The notes under the pieces were generated by a model that worked only from the letters and a program-made list of their open reading frames with translations, searched no databases and was not told where the DNA came from. This document shows positions 54,840 to 64,000 of a stretch of 64,000 bases of DNA, in pieces (position 1 is the first letter of the stretch; the number at the start of each line of letters is the position of its first letter). The translations under genes were made by a program, and so were the position numbers. Source of the stretch: Laburnicola sp. R22_1 (lineage: Eukaryota > Ascomycota > Dothideomycetes > Pleosporales > Didymosphaeriaceae); assembly GCA_014281115.1 (NCBI GenBank), contig JACONQ010000003.1, forward strand, positions 2,914,001 through 2,978,000, in the 5' to 3' direction.

Positions 54840-56620
54840 CTATTAACTTAAGAGTAAATGCCCTTTTGCGACGCTAGTAGAATATACCTACTAATACTAA
54901 AAATAACTAGGTTAAGTTCTATAAAATCTAACTTTTTAAGAAGATTTCGTTAGAGAATAGAAATATTAGGCTCTAAATATCTATAGCCCTAGCGATATAA
55001 GCTCTACCTAGAAGACTTAACTCTTTTAGAAAAGAAGGGAGCTAGGCTAAACGCAAAGAATACTAGTCTCTTTCTCTCTACTTACTAGAAGAATTTTCCC
55101 CTAAACTAGAAATACACCTCTTAGTAAACCTAAACTTAAACTATAGTTTTATAGCTTAGAGAGAGATTTTATATTAAGGGAAGTAAAAGAGTATATCTTT
55201 TACTATAGGCGCACTTTCCCCTTCTTTTTAAACCTAAAGGTCGCTATAAAAGAATATATTATTAATAACACTAGTTACCTTTAGTACTAGAAATAAAGAT
55301 AGGTCCTAGACTAGAAACTTTTATAGATAATACTAGTTACTATAGTCTATAACTCCTCTATATCTAGGCATTTAAAGAGAAAAATTACCTATAAAATAGT
55401 TGCTAAATTATACTTCTTCCTAGAATTATTAGACTTTACTTATAGATTTATTAAAAACTATAATATATATAGGAGAACTACGCTATAGAGAAATATAAAA
55501 TAAGGGCTACTAAAACCTCTCCCCCTTTTAGACTAGATATAAAAGAAGATCTCTAGAGACTTTATTACTAAGCTTTCTATAAGTAGGGGAAATATAAATA
55601 TAATAATAGTGTGTAATAGGCTAGGGAAAGGAATAGTTTTAGTCCCTCTACTAAACTTAGAGGTAGAAATAGTAATAGAGGTGTTTCTTTATTATATTAT
55701 AGTCTACTATTAGCTCCCTAATACTATAACCTTTAACTATAGAGATTAATTTGTAAGCGACTTTTAAAGGTATTTATATAAAAGAATACAAATCTAGAGA
55801 AGATTATCTTTCTCTAAACACCTAAAGACTAATAGCACTATAAAACGCATAAATTTTATAATTAAGACATACCTCTATACCTTTATATAATAAAACTAGA
55901 AGGATTAGGTCCTATACTACCTTATAGTGTAAATAGCTACCTTTACTAAAGTAGTACTATTCTTTCTTTAGTATAGATATAATATAAACCTGTTTAAGCT
56001 AGACGTAAAAATAAAAGCTATTAACTATTATTAGTAGAATTTATAGCTAGTAAAGTCTACTAAAGCTTTGCTATAGAAGTTCTAAGAAGTTTTTATATTT
56101 ATCTAAGCTAAAATAGCTAAATTTTAATAAGAGTAGGAGCGGCAAACAAACTAGCACTAGAGGGACGCTCTTATATTAAAGGAAGAAGATAAAGTCTATC
56201 TCTAGTATAGGGACTATCTATCTAACTCCTACCCTAAGCAGAAGTTAGACTAGAAAAATACAAAGTTTATAGTTATATAAGTAATAGACTTCTATAATAT
56301 AAAACTAAATATTCTATTTAGGGTTTACCTAGTATTCTTAGTAAATTATCTACGCCTAGCTAAAGAAAACTTTCTCCCTAGCTAGGCTGTAGATAATAGG
56401 AAACTAGAGGCTATTATTATTAAAGAAGAAGAGGAATAGATTATAACAGATATCTTAGCTAAGAAATCTACTTAAAGAGGAAAGGAGCTATAGAGATTAC
56501 TATACTAAGTTAAGTAGTTAGATAATACTAACCTAACTTAGGAATCTACTATAAATCTTTTACTATAAAGGTATTAGATTACTGAGAAATATACACCTTT
56601 TTATTCTATAATATTAATAA
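54840..56620 (+). pseudogene. Gypsy E' integrase and chromodomain remnant
   Basis: A plus-strand frame reads through an integrase-like segment (FTYRFIKN type, with a GLLKPLPLLD run at about 55,507-55,536), the DDE core (DFITKLSISRGN, then VCNRLGKGIVLVPLLNLEVE), a second acidic region (FVSDF*RYL near 55,750), a C-terminal module (EEDKVYL and LD*KNTKFIVI near 56,190-56,275) and a chromodomain-like end (ITDILAKKS...LLY*VK*LDNTNLTWES type, near 56,450-56,560). RT and RNase H are missing between its LTR and the integrase, so it is an internally deleted element. About 300 bases after the LTR read like the start of a gag. Confidence 0.7.
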
Positions 56621-57013
56621 AGAGTAATTTATAGACTTTTATAAAAACTTTCTAAACTAGTAAATATGCTATAGCTTCTAGTATAAGAGTTATATCCCTA
56701 GTAGAGAACTTAAGAAGTCTTTACTAAAGGGAGGTTAAAATAAGCCTAGACCTCTAGCCCTCCCTACTAATTACTTAAGGATTAGTAGAGAATAAGACTA
56801 TAATGTACTTAAAAGAGTAAAGAACGCGTAAGGAAGTACTATAAATTATTTAGGAGTATTAGCTCTAGTATAAGCTAGTAAAAAAGAGAGAATTATCCTC
56901 CTTATAATATAATTATATAGATTCTAAGTACTAGGAAGTAAGGTAATTAGGAAAAGGAGAAGAGAGAACTATTTAGAGGAGAATATTAGAAAGGAAAAAG
57001 TATAGATATAGTA

Positions 57014-57075
57014 TTAGAAAGAGAAACATCGCAGACCTTTTGGTATACGGTACAACGCTGTAAGGGAAAGCTATT
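57014..57075 (+). repeat. 62-base R1 fragment with 11-base flanking repeats
   Basis: 54 bases (57,019-57,072) are identical to 38,155-38,208 with no RIP changes. The piece is bounded by TAGATATAGTA on both sides (57,003-57,013 and 57,076-57,086). It is far shorter than any complete R1 copy. Confidence 0.75.
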
Positions 57076-57099
57076 TAGATATAGTATAACTAAAGGGAT

Positions 57100-58300
57100 T
57101 AAAGCATTCTAGAAGCTAAATATATAGCTTAATTATACCTATAAAGTTATAAACTATTTAAGGAAACACCTCTAGATCTCTATAATAAGGCTAGATACAG
57201 AGATAGAAAAATCCTAATATTCTAGAAGAATAAATAGAAACACTACTCCTTTTTTATAAACTTACTTTTGCCTAGATTAGAATTAAGGTTTATTTCCTTA
57301 ATCTTCTTATAAAAAATAGCAATCTAATTAGAACTAATAGTCGCAAAATCTAAAACCTACTTAATATACTTTAAAAGAGCAGTAATTTTATATTCTCCTA
57401 ATATCTTACTAGCGCAGATAGTCTTTATAATATTTAGAATAAGCTTAACTAAATCCTAATAGGGAGGCTTTAGAATAGGCGGAGTAGGAGTAGCAATTAA
57501 CTATAGCATAATATTAGCTTAAAAAGACAAACTCTAAAAACCTAGGACTTATAATAAGTTTATTAGAAAGAGCTTAAAGGACAGCATAAGTATCTTACTA
57601 AACTATAAAAATCTAATATAGAAGCTCTATATCCTATTTAAAATATCTAGTATTAGTGTTATCTATCTCCTAGGACTTAACTTAAGCACTCTAGATAGTA
57701 AAGCTATACCTATAGATAAAGATATTAAGATAAGCTTCCTAGAAATTAATGAATGGCTTACTAGTATAACTACTACTATAGAGAATATATTCTAAAATAA
57801 AATTAGTAAAATTAGTCTTAGCAAAGTTCTCCTATAAGCTGTCCTAGATCTAAAATATAGATTAGCGAGGAAGAGATTTACTAGAGAATTATTATATCTT
57901 GCCTAAACACTTACTAAAGTAAATAATATAAGCCTTATAATTATACTTTTTTTATAAGCCTCTATATATAAAAAAAGCTATTTAAGGTAGCGCTAGTAGA
58001 TTTTCTTATACATATAGGCAGCCTTAAAGATGCACTCCTTAGATATTATATATATAGTCTTAAGGGTCTTCTAATTATAGCTTAAGTTCTTAAAGAGCTA
58101 CGTAGAATTAGTAAGGAACAACGCAGAAGAACTACGGAACTAACTATATAATAGTTCTTTATAGTCTTATTATATATAAACTTTTCAAGGTCCTTAGCAC
58201 TATAGAAATCTAAAGTAGGTAGCGAAAACTTACTATTATAAGTAAGAGTACTATAAGTTGTAATTTTTATAAAGAAATACTAAGCTATAGTTAAGCTAGC
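57100..58300 (+). pseudogene. Unrecognised frame remnant after Gypsy E'
   Basis: If stops are read as Gln, a plus-strand frame from about 57,150 stays coherent for about 350 codons. It has segments such as GGFRIGGVGVAINYS (near 57,470), DLKYRLARKRFTREL (near 57,850) and ELVRNNAEELRN (near 58,105). It resembles no family I can name. It may be an additional ORF of the Gypsy element or an older host gene caught by RIP. Confidence 0.3.
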
Positions 58301-58775
58301 CTTTTAACACTTACTTAGACTTACAGTGGGGTGCAATAAAAAAAAGTCACTTAGAAAGTTACCTTTTTAAAAGTCTTATAACTTATTCAATAAATTAGCT
58401 AAAAATATACTAAATAGCTTATTTTAAAGGGAAGGTATAGGGGGATTTAGCTATGAATAGAGTATTAGCTAACGGAGCACACGTCTTGGCATATATAACC
58501 TTAAACCTAAAGCTTTTTTTAACTCTATATGTAGAGCTCTATAACTTTTTACTTAATGTTTAGTTTTATTTTAAATTTTCACTAGCCTTTCTAGGTGTAA
58601 GGTAGATTATGTAAGCAAATTTTGAAGCTAAGTCTTCTCTCTAACTTTTTTTATATTTTAGGTATAAAAAGTTAGGATATGCCTATATAAGAACTAATTA
58701 TATAATTTCTTAGTAAGCTTTTAGTTTATAATAATATCTTTCTAGATTTAAATTCTTCTTTCTTAAATCCTTATA

Positions 58776-60033
58776 ATGGCTTCAAAATTCACCACACTCA
58801 AATCTAACGTTCTTCTTCTTTTAAAGTCTAAAACGCCTAATTCTACTATTGCTACTACTTTAAATAAACCCTTAAAAAGTATAAAGAATATTAGTTATCG
58901 TATTAAAGAGAAGGAAAAGGACAATTATAATATAAAAAGAGTTAGTAAAGGAAGAGTTTCTAAGATAACCTCTAGGGATAAAAGAGTTATTAATAGGAAT
59001 TTAATTAAAAGTCCTAAGAAAGAAAATAAAAGATTATTATTAGAAAATAATCTAGGAGTAGCTAAAAGAACTTTACAGTACTTCTTAAAAGAGGAGGATT
59101 ATTCTTTTAATAAGGCTACTAAAAAGCCTTTATTAAATAAATAAAAAGGTAACAATAGATTATTATTTACTAAAGAAAGAGTTAGAAATATAGAAATTAT
59201 ACAGTTGTCTAAAGTTATATTTTCTAATGAGTTAGCAATACAAAGGAGGCATGGTAGTAGGAGTGAATACTATTAAAAGAAAGGGAATAGTAAAGTTGGG
59301 AAAGAAATAGTTTCTACTAAAATTTCTAGTAAGTAATTTACAATTCTACCTAACTTAAAAACATTGTCCTTTTTTTCTCTATTATTTTATAATTTTATTT
59401 CTTTAATAACTATTATACTAATGTAATAATAGCCCGCTATATTACTATTTAAATCTGGAGAGCAATTTGGATAGGCGGTAGATCTAGATTAGAGTTTATT
59501 AAAACTCCTAATTAGTCCACTAGCTTTACTAATAAGGATTATTTAAATAAAATTCTTATACCTATAGTTAAACCTATAGATAAAAGTGGTAAGTCCTTAT
59601 ATACCTTTTTTACGTCTTTTTTAATATAATATATATCACTATATATTATATTTTAAATAATTTATAAGGTTTTATATATTAATACTAGTCTAGGGTCGCA
59701 ATTTTAATAAGATAATGCCAAAATCCATAAAACTAAATTAGTTTTAGATTTCTTTGAAAAAGAGAAAACTAAGCTCTTTTACCACCCCCCCCCTATAGTT
59801 CCGATCTTGCCCCTATTGAAAACGTCTGGAGTCTATTAAAATATAGACTAAATAAGAGATATAATACTACTTTAGGCTTAGATAAAAGTGAGGCTAGTAT
59901 TGAGGCTTTTAAACAGGCTATACTAGAGGCGTGGGCTTTAATTCCCCAAAAGGATATATATAATTGTATAATATCTTTACCTAGGCGTTATAATGCTGCT
60001 ATAGAGGCTAAAGGGTATTATAGTAAGTATTAC
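58776..60033 (+). pseudogene. Tc1/mariner transposase, frameshifted and RIP-mutated
   Basis: It starts with ATG at 58,776. The first 122 codons are open and carry an HTH region (SKTPNSTIATTLNKPLKSI...ISYRIKEKEK; then KRLLLENNLGVAKRTLQYFL). The catalytic part follows: VIFSNELAIQRRHG at about 59,210-59,253, DNAKIHKTKLVLDFF from 59,713, and YSSDLAPIENVWSLLK at about 59,794-59,840, ending near 60,033. The first catalytic Asp (FSDE in the family) reads Asn at 59,226-59,228. A run of nine C (59,785-59,793) shifts the frame between the second Asp and the catalytic Glu. Several stops lie between. It is not functional as written. Confidence 0.82.
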
Positions 60034-60843
60034 TAATATATTATATATTACTTTATTACTATTTTATCAATATTTAATATTATTAATAAACTATTAAATA
60101 CTAACTAATATAGAAAATAATCCTATAATATATAACCATAGAACTGTTTTGTAGACCTGTATCTATACTATATTTAAGAAAAACTATTTCTATCCATTAA
60201 TTAAAAAGTTATATTGCTCTAAAGTTAGAGGTTTTTCTTATCCATATTTTACTTCTAAATTATATTCACTAATAGCTAAATAAGTCTAAACTAGAACTCG
60301 AACTTTATTAGCCTTAATATTCTAGTTAGAACTAATTTTCTCATCTTCTAATAGACCTTATAATAAAGAATATATTTAAGTTTAAAAATGTAGACCTTTT
60401 TATACTAGTAGACTTAGTCTTTTTCTCGAAGTCTTTTTATATATAGTTTTATAAATACTATATATATATATAATATTATTATAATATTATAATATATAGA
60501 GTACTCGTAACCTATACTAATAGTATTAGTAATATTAATCTATAATCTATAAAGTAATAGACGCTTTAGCCTAATAAAAAAACTAAAATTTATTTCTTAA
60601 TTATATAAGCTACACTATATATATAAATATAGTTTAGTATATATATATACTCTATAATATAGTTAGAGTAATCCTATAATATTATATTATTAATAAGTAT
60701 TAGTAATCCTAATACTATAGACTTTTAATATTAATTTTAGTGTATCTATATTAAATAGTTTAATAGAATAATAATAGTTATATATAATCTATATATATAT
60801 AATCCAGTGCCTATAAATAAGCTAAAATATACTATTTATTATA

Positions 60844-63057
60844 ACATATTCTATTAGTAGCCCGGACAGATTAGTCCGCCGGACAGTTTTTGCCAAGACC
60901 ACAACACTTCACTATGAATTATAATGACTCAACAACACGACGCGTTATTATCTAATTAAGAAGGTAGAATTGAGCTTGCCCTTCACGCCTATTAGAATAA
61001 GCAAATGTTAAGCCTGCGACGCGCTGCTGCAGCATATAATATCCCAAAGTCTACAGTAAGCAATTAAATTAATGGAATTATCGCCTAAGCAGATACACGA
61101 TTAGGTATGGCAAAGCTCACCGTGACTAAAGAGCAGACGCTTATATAGTATATTCTTAATCTAAATTCGCGAGGATTTGCACCCTAGCTAGGTAAGGTGG
61201 AAGATATGGCTAACAAACTGCTAGCTGCGCGGTATAGAGACCCTATAGAATAATACTAGGCCTAGCGCTTTGTAAAGCGCGTACTAAAGCTTAAAATAGC
61301 TTTTAATCGAGCGAAGGACTAATAGAGGATATAATAGGAAGACCTAGAGGTTATAAACGCGTAGTTTTAGCTAGTGGAAGACACAAAAGCCAAGTATAGA
61401 GTGTAGGATAAAGATATCTATAACTTCGATAAGATAGACTTCTAGATAGGAGTTATTGGCTTAATAAAGGTTGTAACTAGTTTAGAAAGACATTCTTAAC
61501 CTACGCTTGTTTAGCTAGGCAACTGTAAGTAGGTTATAGTAATTTAGAGTATTTGCGCTACTAGATATGCTGCCCCATTCTTTATTATCTATAAAGGGCG
61601 AGTTTATATCTTAGCGTAGTATAAGGAGACTAGTATCCCTCGCGATTAGAAGCTCTTAGTCTCTAAGACTAGCTATACTAACAGTAAGCTTAGAGTTACG
61701 TAGTTAAAGCACTTTAATGCGTATATAAGGCCGCGCATAGTGGGGTTATAGAGGTTACTTATTCTAGATAGCTATAAGAGCTCCTACTTCCAGGATTTTA
61801 AGAATTATTGTCTAGAACAGAAGATTCTAACACTCTGTATGCAAGCGCACTTATCTTATATCCTCTAGCCGTTTAATGTGGTCTATTTCGCGCCACTAAA
61901 GCTTAAATACTCCTAGCGCGTGTGGGACTTAGCGCGCCAACGCGTCTTTTATATTAACAAAGAGGGCTTCCTACTAGCCTTTCGCAACGCGTTTTTTAAT
62001 ATGTTTACACTAGAAAACTATAAGAAAGCCTTTAAGGCCTCTAGGCTTGTTCCTTTAGATACGTTAGTAGTAGTAGATCACCTTAATGTGCGTATTTACA
62101 CTCCACCTTAGGGTACCCCACCAGATACACTATGGCAAGCCAGGACCCTAAGTAATACCCTTAAGTTTAGATCCCAGTTAAAGCTCGTACGCGACTCTTT
62201 TATTCGGTCTCTACCTAATGCTAAATTAAGCTACTTACAGCTTATAAAAGGTGCTGAACTTATACTCTACTATAGTGTACTTTAAGAGACCTATATTAAG
62301 AAACTTAAGAAGCAAATTAAGGTTCTAACAAAGCGAAAAACGCGTAAAAGAAAGCGCATTTAGAAAGGTGGGACGCTAGGCTTTGCTTAGGGAGCAGATT
62401 TGGGAGTAGAAAGCCCTTCTATTAGGGTGAAGTTGTTAAAAAGGGCGCGAGGTAGTGGTGAGGAAGAGGCAGGTCCCTTAACACAACGCCGCTATAGGAG
62501 GTACGGAGAGCCTAGGCACAACGCAAGGACCTGTTAGATAGATAAAGAGATAGAGGAGAAGTTAGATGTTACTCTTAGCGGCTTATTTTTAGATAGTGTT
62601 AATAGTAAATTAGAGTGATTTTATTATAGGTTACTATAAGGCCAAATATAACGGGTTAACTTTATCTTGCAATAGTACGCACTTAGTGACTAAAAATTAG
62701 ATAAAGTACTACTTAAGATATAGTATGCTTCACTGCGAATCACAATAAGTATACTATATATTGCCTACGTATAGTATAGTAGATAATATATCGTATATTA
62801 TAGGGAGTCTTGTTGTAAGTTCGTACTGCCAAGAAAGACTCCTTAGCTTTACGCGGCTGCAGCAGCCGTGCAAAGAGGCTGCACGACGTAAAAAGTAGAT
62901 TAAATAGTAACTTGGTATATTGTAAGTTATAGTAGGTTATTATAAGTCACTATAAAGTAACGTTGGTAGTGTTCTATAATAAGTTATAAGGGACCTCGAA
63001 GTTGCCAAGAAAAACTATCCGGCGGACTAATCTGTCCGGGCTACTAATAGAATATGT
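60844..63057 (+). mobile_element. pogo-like DNA transposon 3, nested in Tc1/mariner
   Basis: 2,214 bp flanked by TA (60,842-60,843 and 63,058-63,059). The TIRs of about 48 bases start ACATATTCTATTAGTAGCCC and include GGACAGATTAGTCCGCCGGA. The subterminal TTTTTGCCAAGACCACAACA at the left resembles that of pogo element 2. The last 400 bases after the transposase are non-coding and include a GC-rich hairpin, CGGCTGCAGCAGCCG, near 62,852-62,866. Confidence 0.9.
60924..62618 (+). pseudogene. pogo-like transposase, RIP-inactivated
   Basis: ATG at 60,924 (MTQQHDALLSN). The N-terminal HTH (LRRAAAAYNIPKSTVSN, 61,012-61,062) is followed by a CENP-B-like region (TVTKEQTL...LNLNSRGFAP near 61,120-61,190). 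The DDE core has YNFDKIDF (first Asp at 61,427), LLILDSYKSS (second Asp kept at 61,767-61,769) and LQPFNVVYFAPLK (third acidic position Asn at 61,875-61,877). From about 62,300 comes a basic tail (KKLKKQIKVLTKRKTRKRKR) and a Glu/Arg-rich C-terminus ending VNSKLE. The 63-codon open piece at 61,920-62,111 is part of it. Stops are at Gln/Trp positions. Confidence 0.8.
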
Positions 63058-63450
63058 TATTAAATATTACTTAATTACTAGTTTCTTAATAGATTACTAA
63101 AATTCCTTAAATCTAAGATAATTAACAATAATAGGAGTAAATCTATACTAAGAATTTATAGTGAGATTAGGGAAAAGATATATTATACTATATATAAGTA
63201 TTAGCTAATTCTGTATCTAAGATTAAAAGTTATACTCTTCTAAAGTTGGAGTTGTTTTTTACCCCTATTTTACCACTAAATTACTTTTACCCTCAACTGA
63301 CTAAGCGCTTACTAATGGCCTAGGTATAATCTCCTAAACCCTCTCTTTAAATAATATATTTTCTATATTTTTAGCTAACCAAATAAGGAAGCTATAAGAC
63401 TTTAGAAAAGGTAACTTTTTAAGTGACTTTTTTTTTTGCACCCCACTGTA

Positions 63451-64000
63451 TAAGGGCTGCTATAAGGCGTTGCTTATTAGTTTTAACTATAATAGAGATT
63501 AATAGTAAGAAAGATAGTAAGAATAGTATAAAAATAGAAGTAGCAATTAGGATATAGCGTGATAATAATAAAGAGCATTGTAGATATAATAGTAGAGTAG
63601 AGAAGAAAAGTAGAACTAAAATAGGAATCTTTTTATTTACCTTAACTAGATCAAATAATACTAACGCAAATCCTTAATTAAAATAGGCAGCTATGCTATA
63701 GAAACTAAGAGAGATAAATATAAATATATTAGATATAATAACTAGGTTACTGTATAGAACCTAAGAGATATAAATATAAACGTATTAGATATAATAATTA
63801 AGTTACTCTACTAAAGATAGAAGGATAGAAGCCTAGTACCCTCTCTAGCTAAAGTATACTTAGAATCTTACAGAGGCTTAGAGCCCTATTACTAGTATAC
63901 GCAGTATTAGATTTATTTTTAAGACTTTAGGCGCGTAAAAGAAGGATTAGTACTACTACTATAGGGAGTATAGAATATAACGCTAGGATTTTTTTAGAAG
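63451..64000. other. AT-rich DNA with a two-unit tandem repeat
   Basis: No gene is seen. At 63,708-63,825 a unit of about 57 bases (GAGATAWAAATATAAAYRTA..TTAGATATAATAAYTARGTTACT) is present twice in tandem. The rest is RIP-like sequence running off the window. Confidence 0.55.

Larger units (their letters stand above)
58324..63448 (+). mobile_element. Tc1/mariner transposon with long TIRs, hosting a pogo element
   Basis: Flanked by TA (58,322-58,323 and 63,449-63,450). The TIRs start CAGTGGGGTGCAAWAAAAAA and stay similar for about 140 bases, including AAAGTCACTTARAAAGTTAC and GTTAGCTAAAAATATA-type blocks. Without the nested element (60,844-63,057) it would be about 2.9 kb. A truncated relative lies at 839-1,052. 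60,040-60,843 and 63,060-63,310 hold AT-rich internal sequence without a gene. Confidence 0.9.

Noticed and set aside
57012..57073. A 5S rRNA or other known small RNA in the conserved R1 start.
   Set aside because: The sequence does not match the 5S rRNA features I know, and it is the beginning of a longer interspersed repeat.
1..64000. Mitochondrial or organellar origin because of the AT content.
   Set aside because: Nuclear transposon families with RIP-type transitions and a spliced nuclear-type gene explain the composition; no mitochondrial gene is present.

Overview
The window looks like nuclear DNA of a filamentous ascomycete (Pezizomycotina). Most of it is very AT-rich and poor in CpA/TpG. 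Every recognisable transposon frame in it is broken by TAA/TAG codons at positions where the family has Gln, Trp or Arg, with Asp/Glu to Asn/Lys changes. That is the footprint of repeat-induced point mutation (RIP). Species cannot be told from this sequence. No CRISPR, rRNA gene or bacterial-type operon is present.

Layout. 1-14,740: an inverted-repeat element end, a Tc1/mariner end, a solo LTR and two degraded minus-strand Copia elements (integrase/RT near 3,200-5,400; RNase H/RT/integrase spacer near 11,540-14,400), separated by a CTAG-rich tandem array. 14,738-26,943: one plus-strand chromodomain Gypsy element with both LTRs, about 12.2 kb because it carries a complete pogo/Fot1-type transposon, an LTR-gag fragment and a less-mutated insert with a tRNA-like T-arm. 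27,099-28,959: a second pogo/Fot1 element. 31,845-35,112: the only stretch with normal base composition. It holds one convincing host gene, a two-exon nucleoside-phosphorylase-domain/ankyrin protein of the fungal NLR-like type (32,911-34,866), and a 5'-truncated gene fragment.

35,113-44,140: a mosaic of short repeat families (called here R1, R2 and S1), a nine-base satellite, a small LTR-gag-LTR element and a 3.45 kb foldback element with very long inverted arms. 44,140-58,300: remnants of Gypsy gag/protease/RT/RNase H, then another Gypsy whose LTR was split by the youngest element of the window, a Copia with 218-bp LTRs and TSD ACTTT (49,010-54,520), followed by that Gypsy's integrase and chromodomain. 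58,324-63,448: a Tc1/mariner element with long TIRs carrying a third pogo-like transposon nested inside it.

Almost nothing here works together as a pathway. The window is a transposon graveyard around one likely functional immune-type gene. Its interest lies in the nested insertion history, in short repeat units that behave as independent mobile units, and in the sharp compositional island around the phosphorylase-ankyrin gene.
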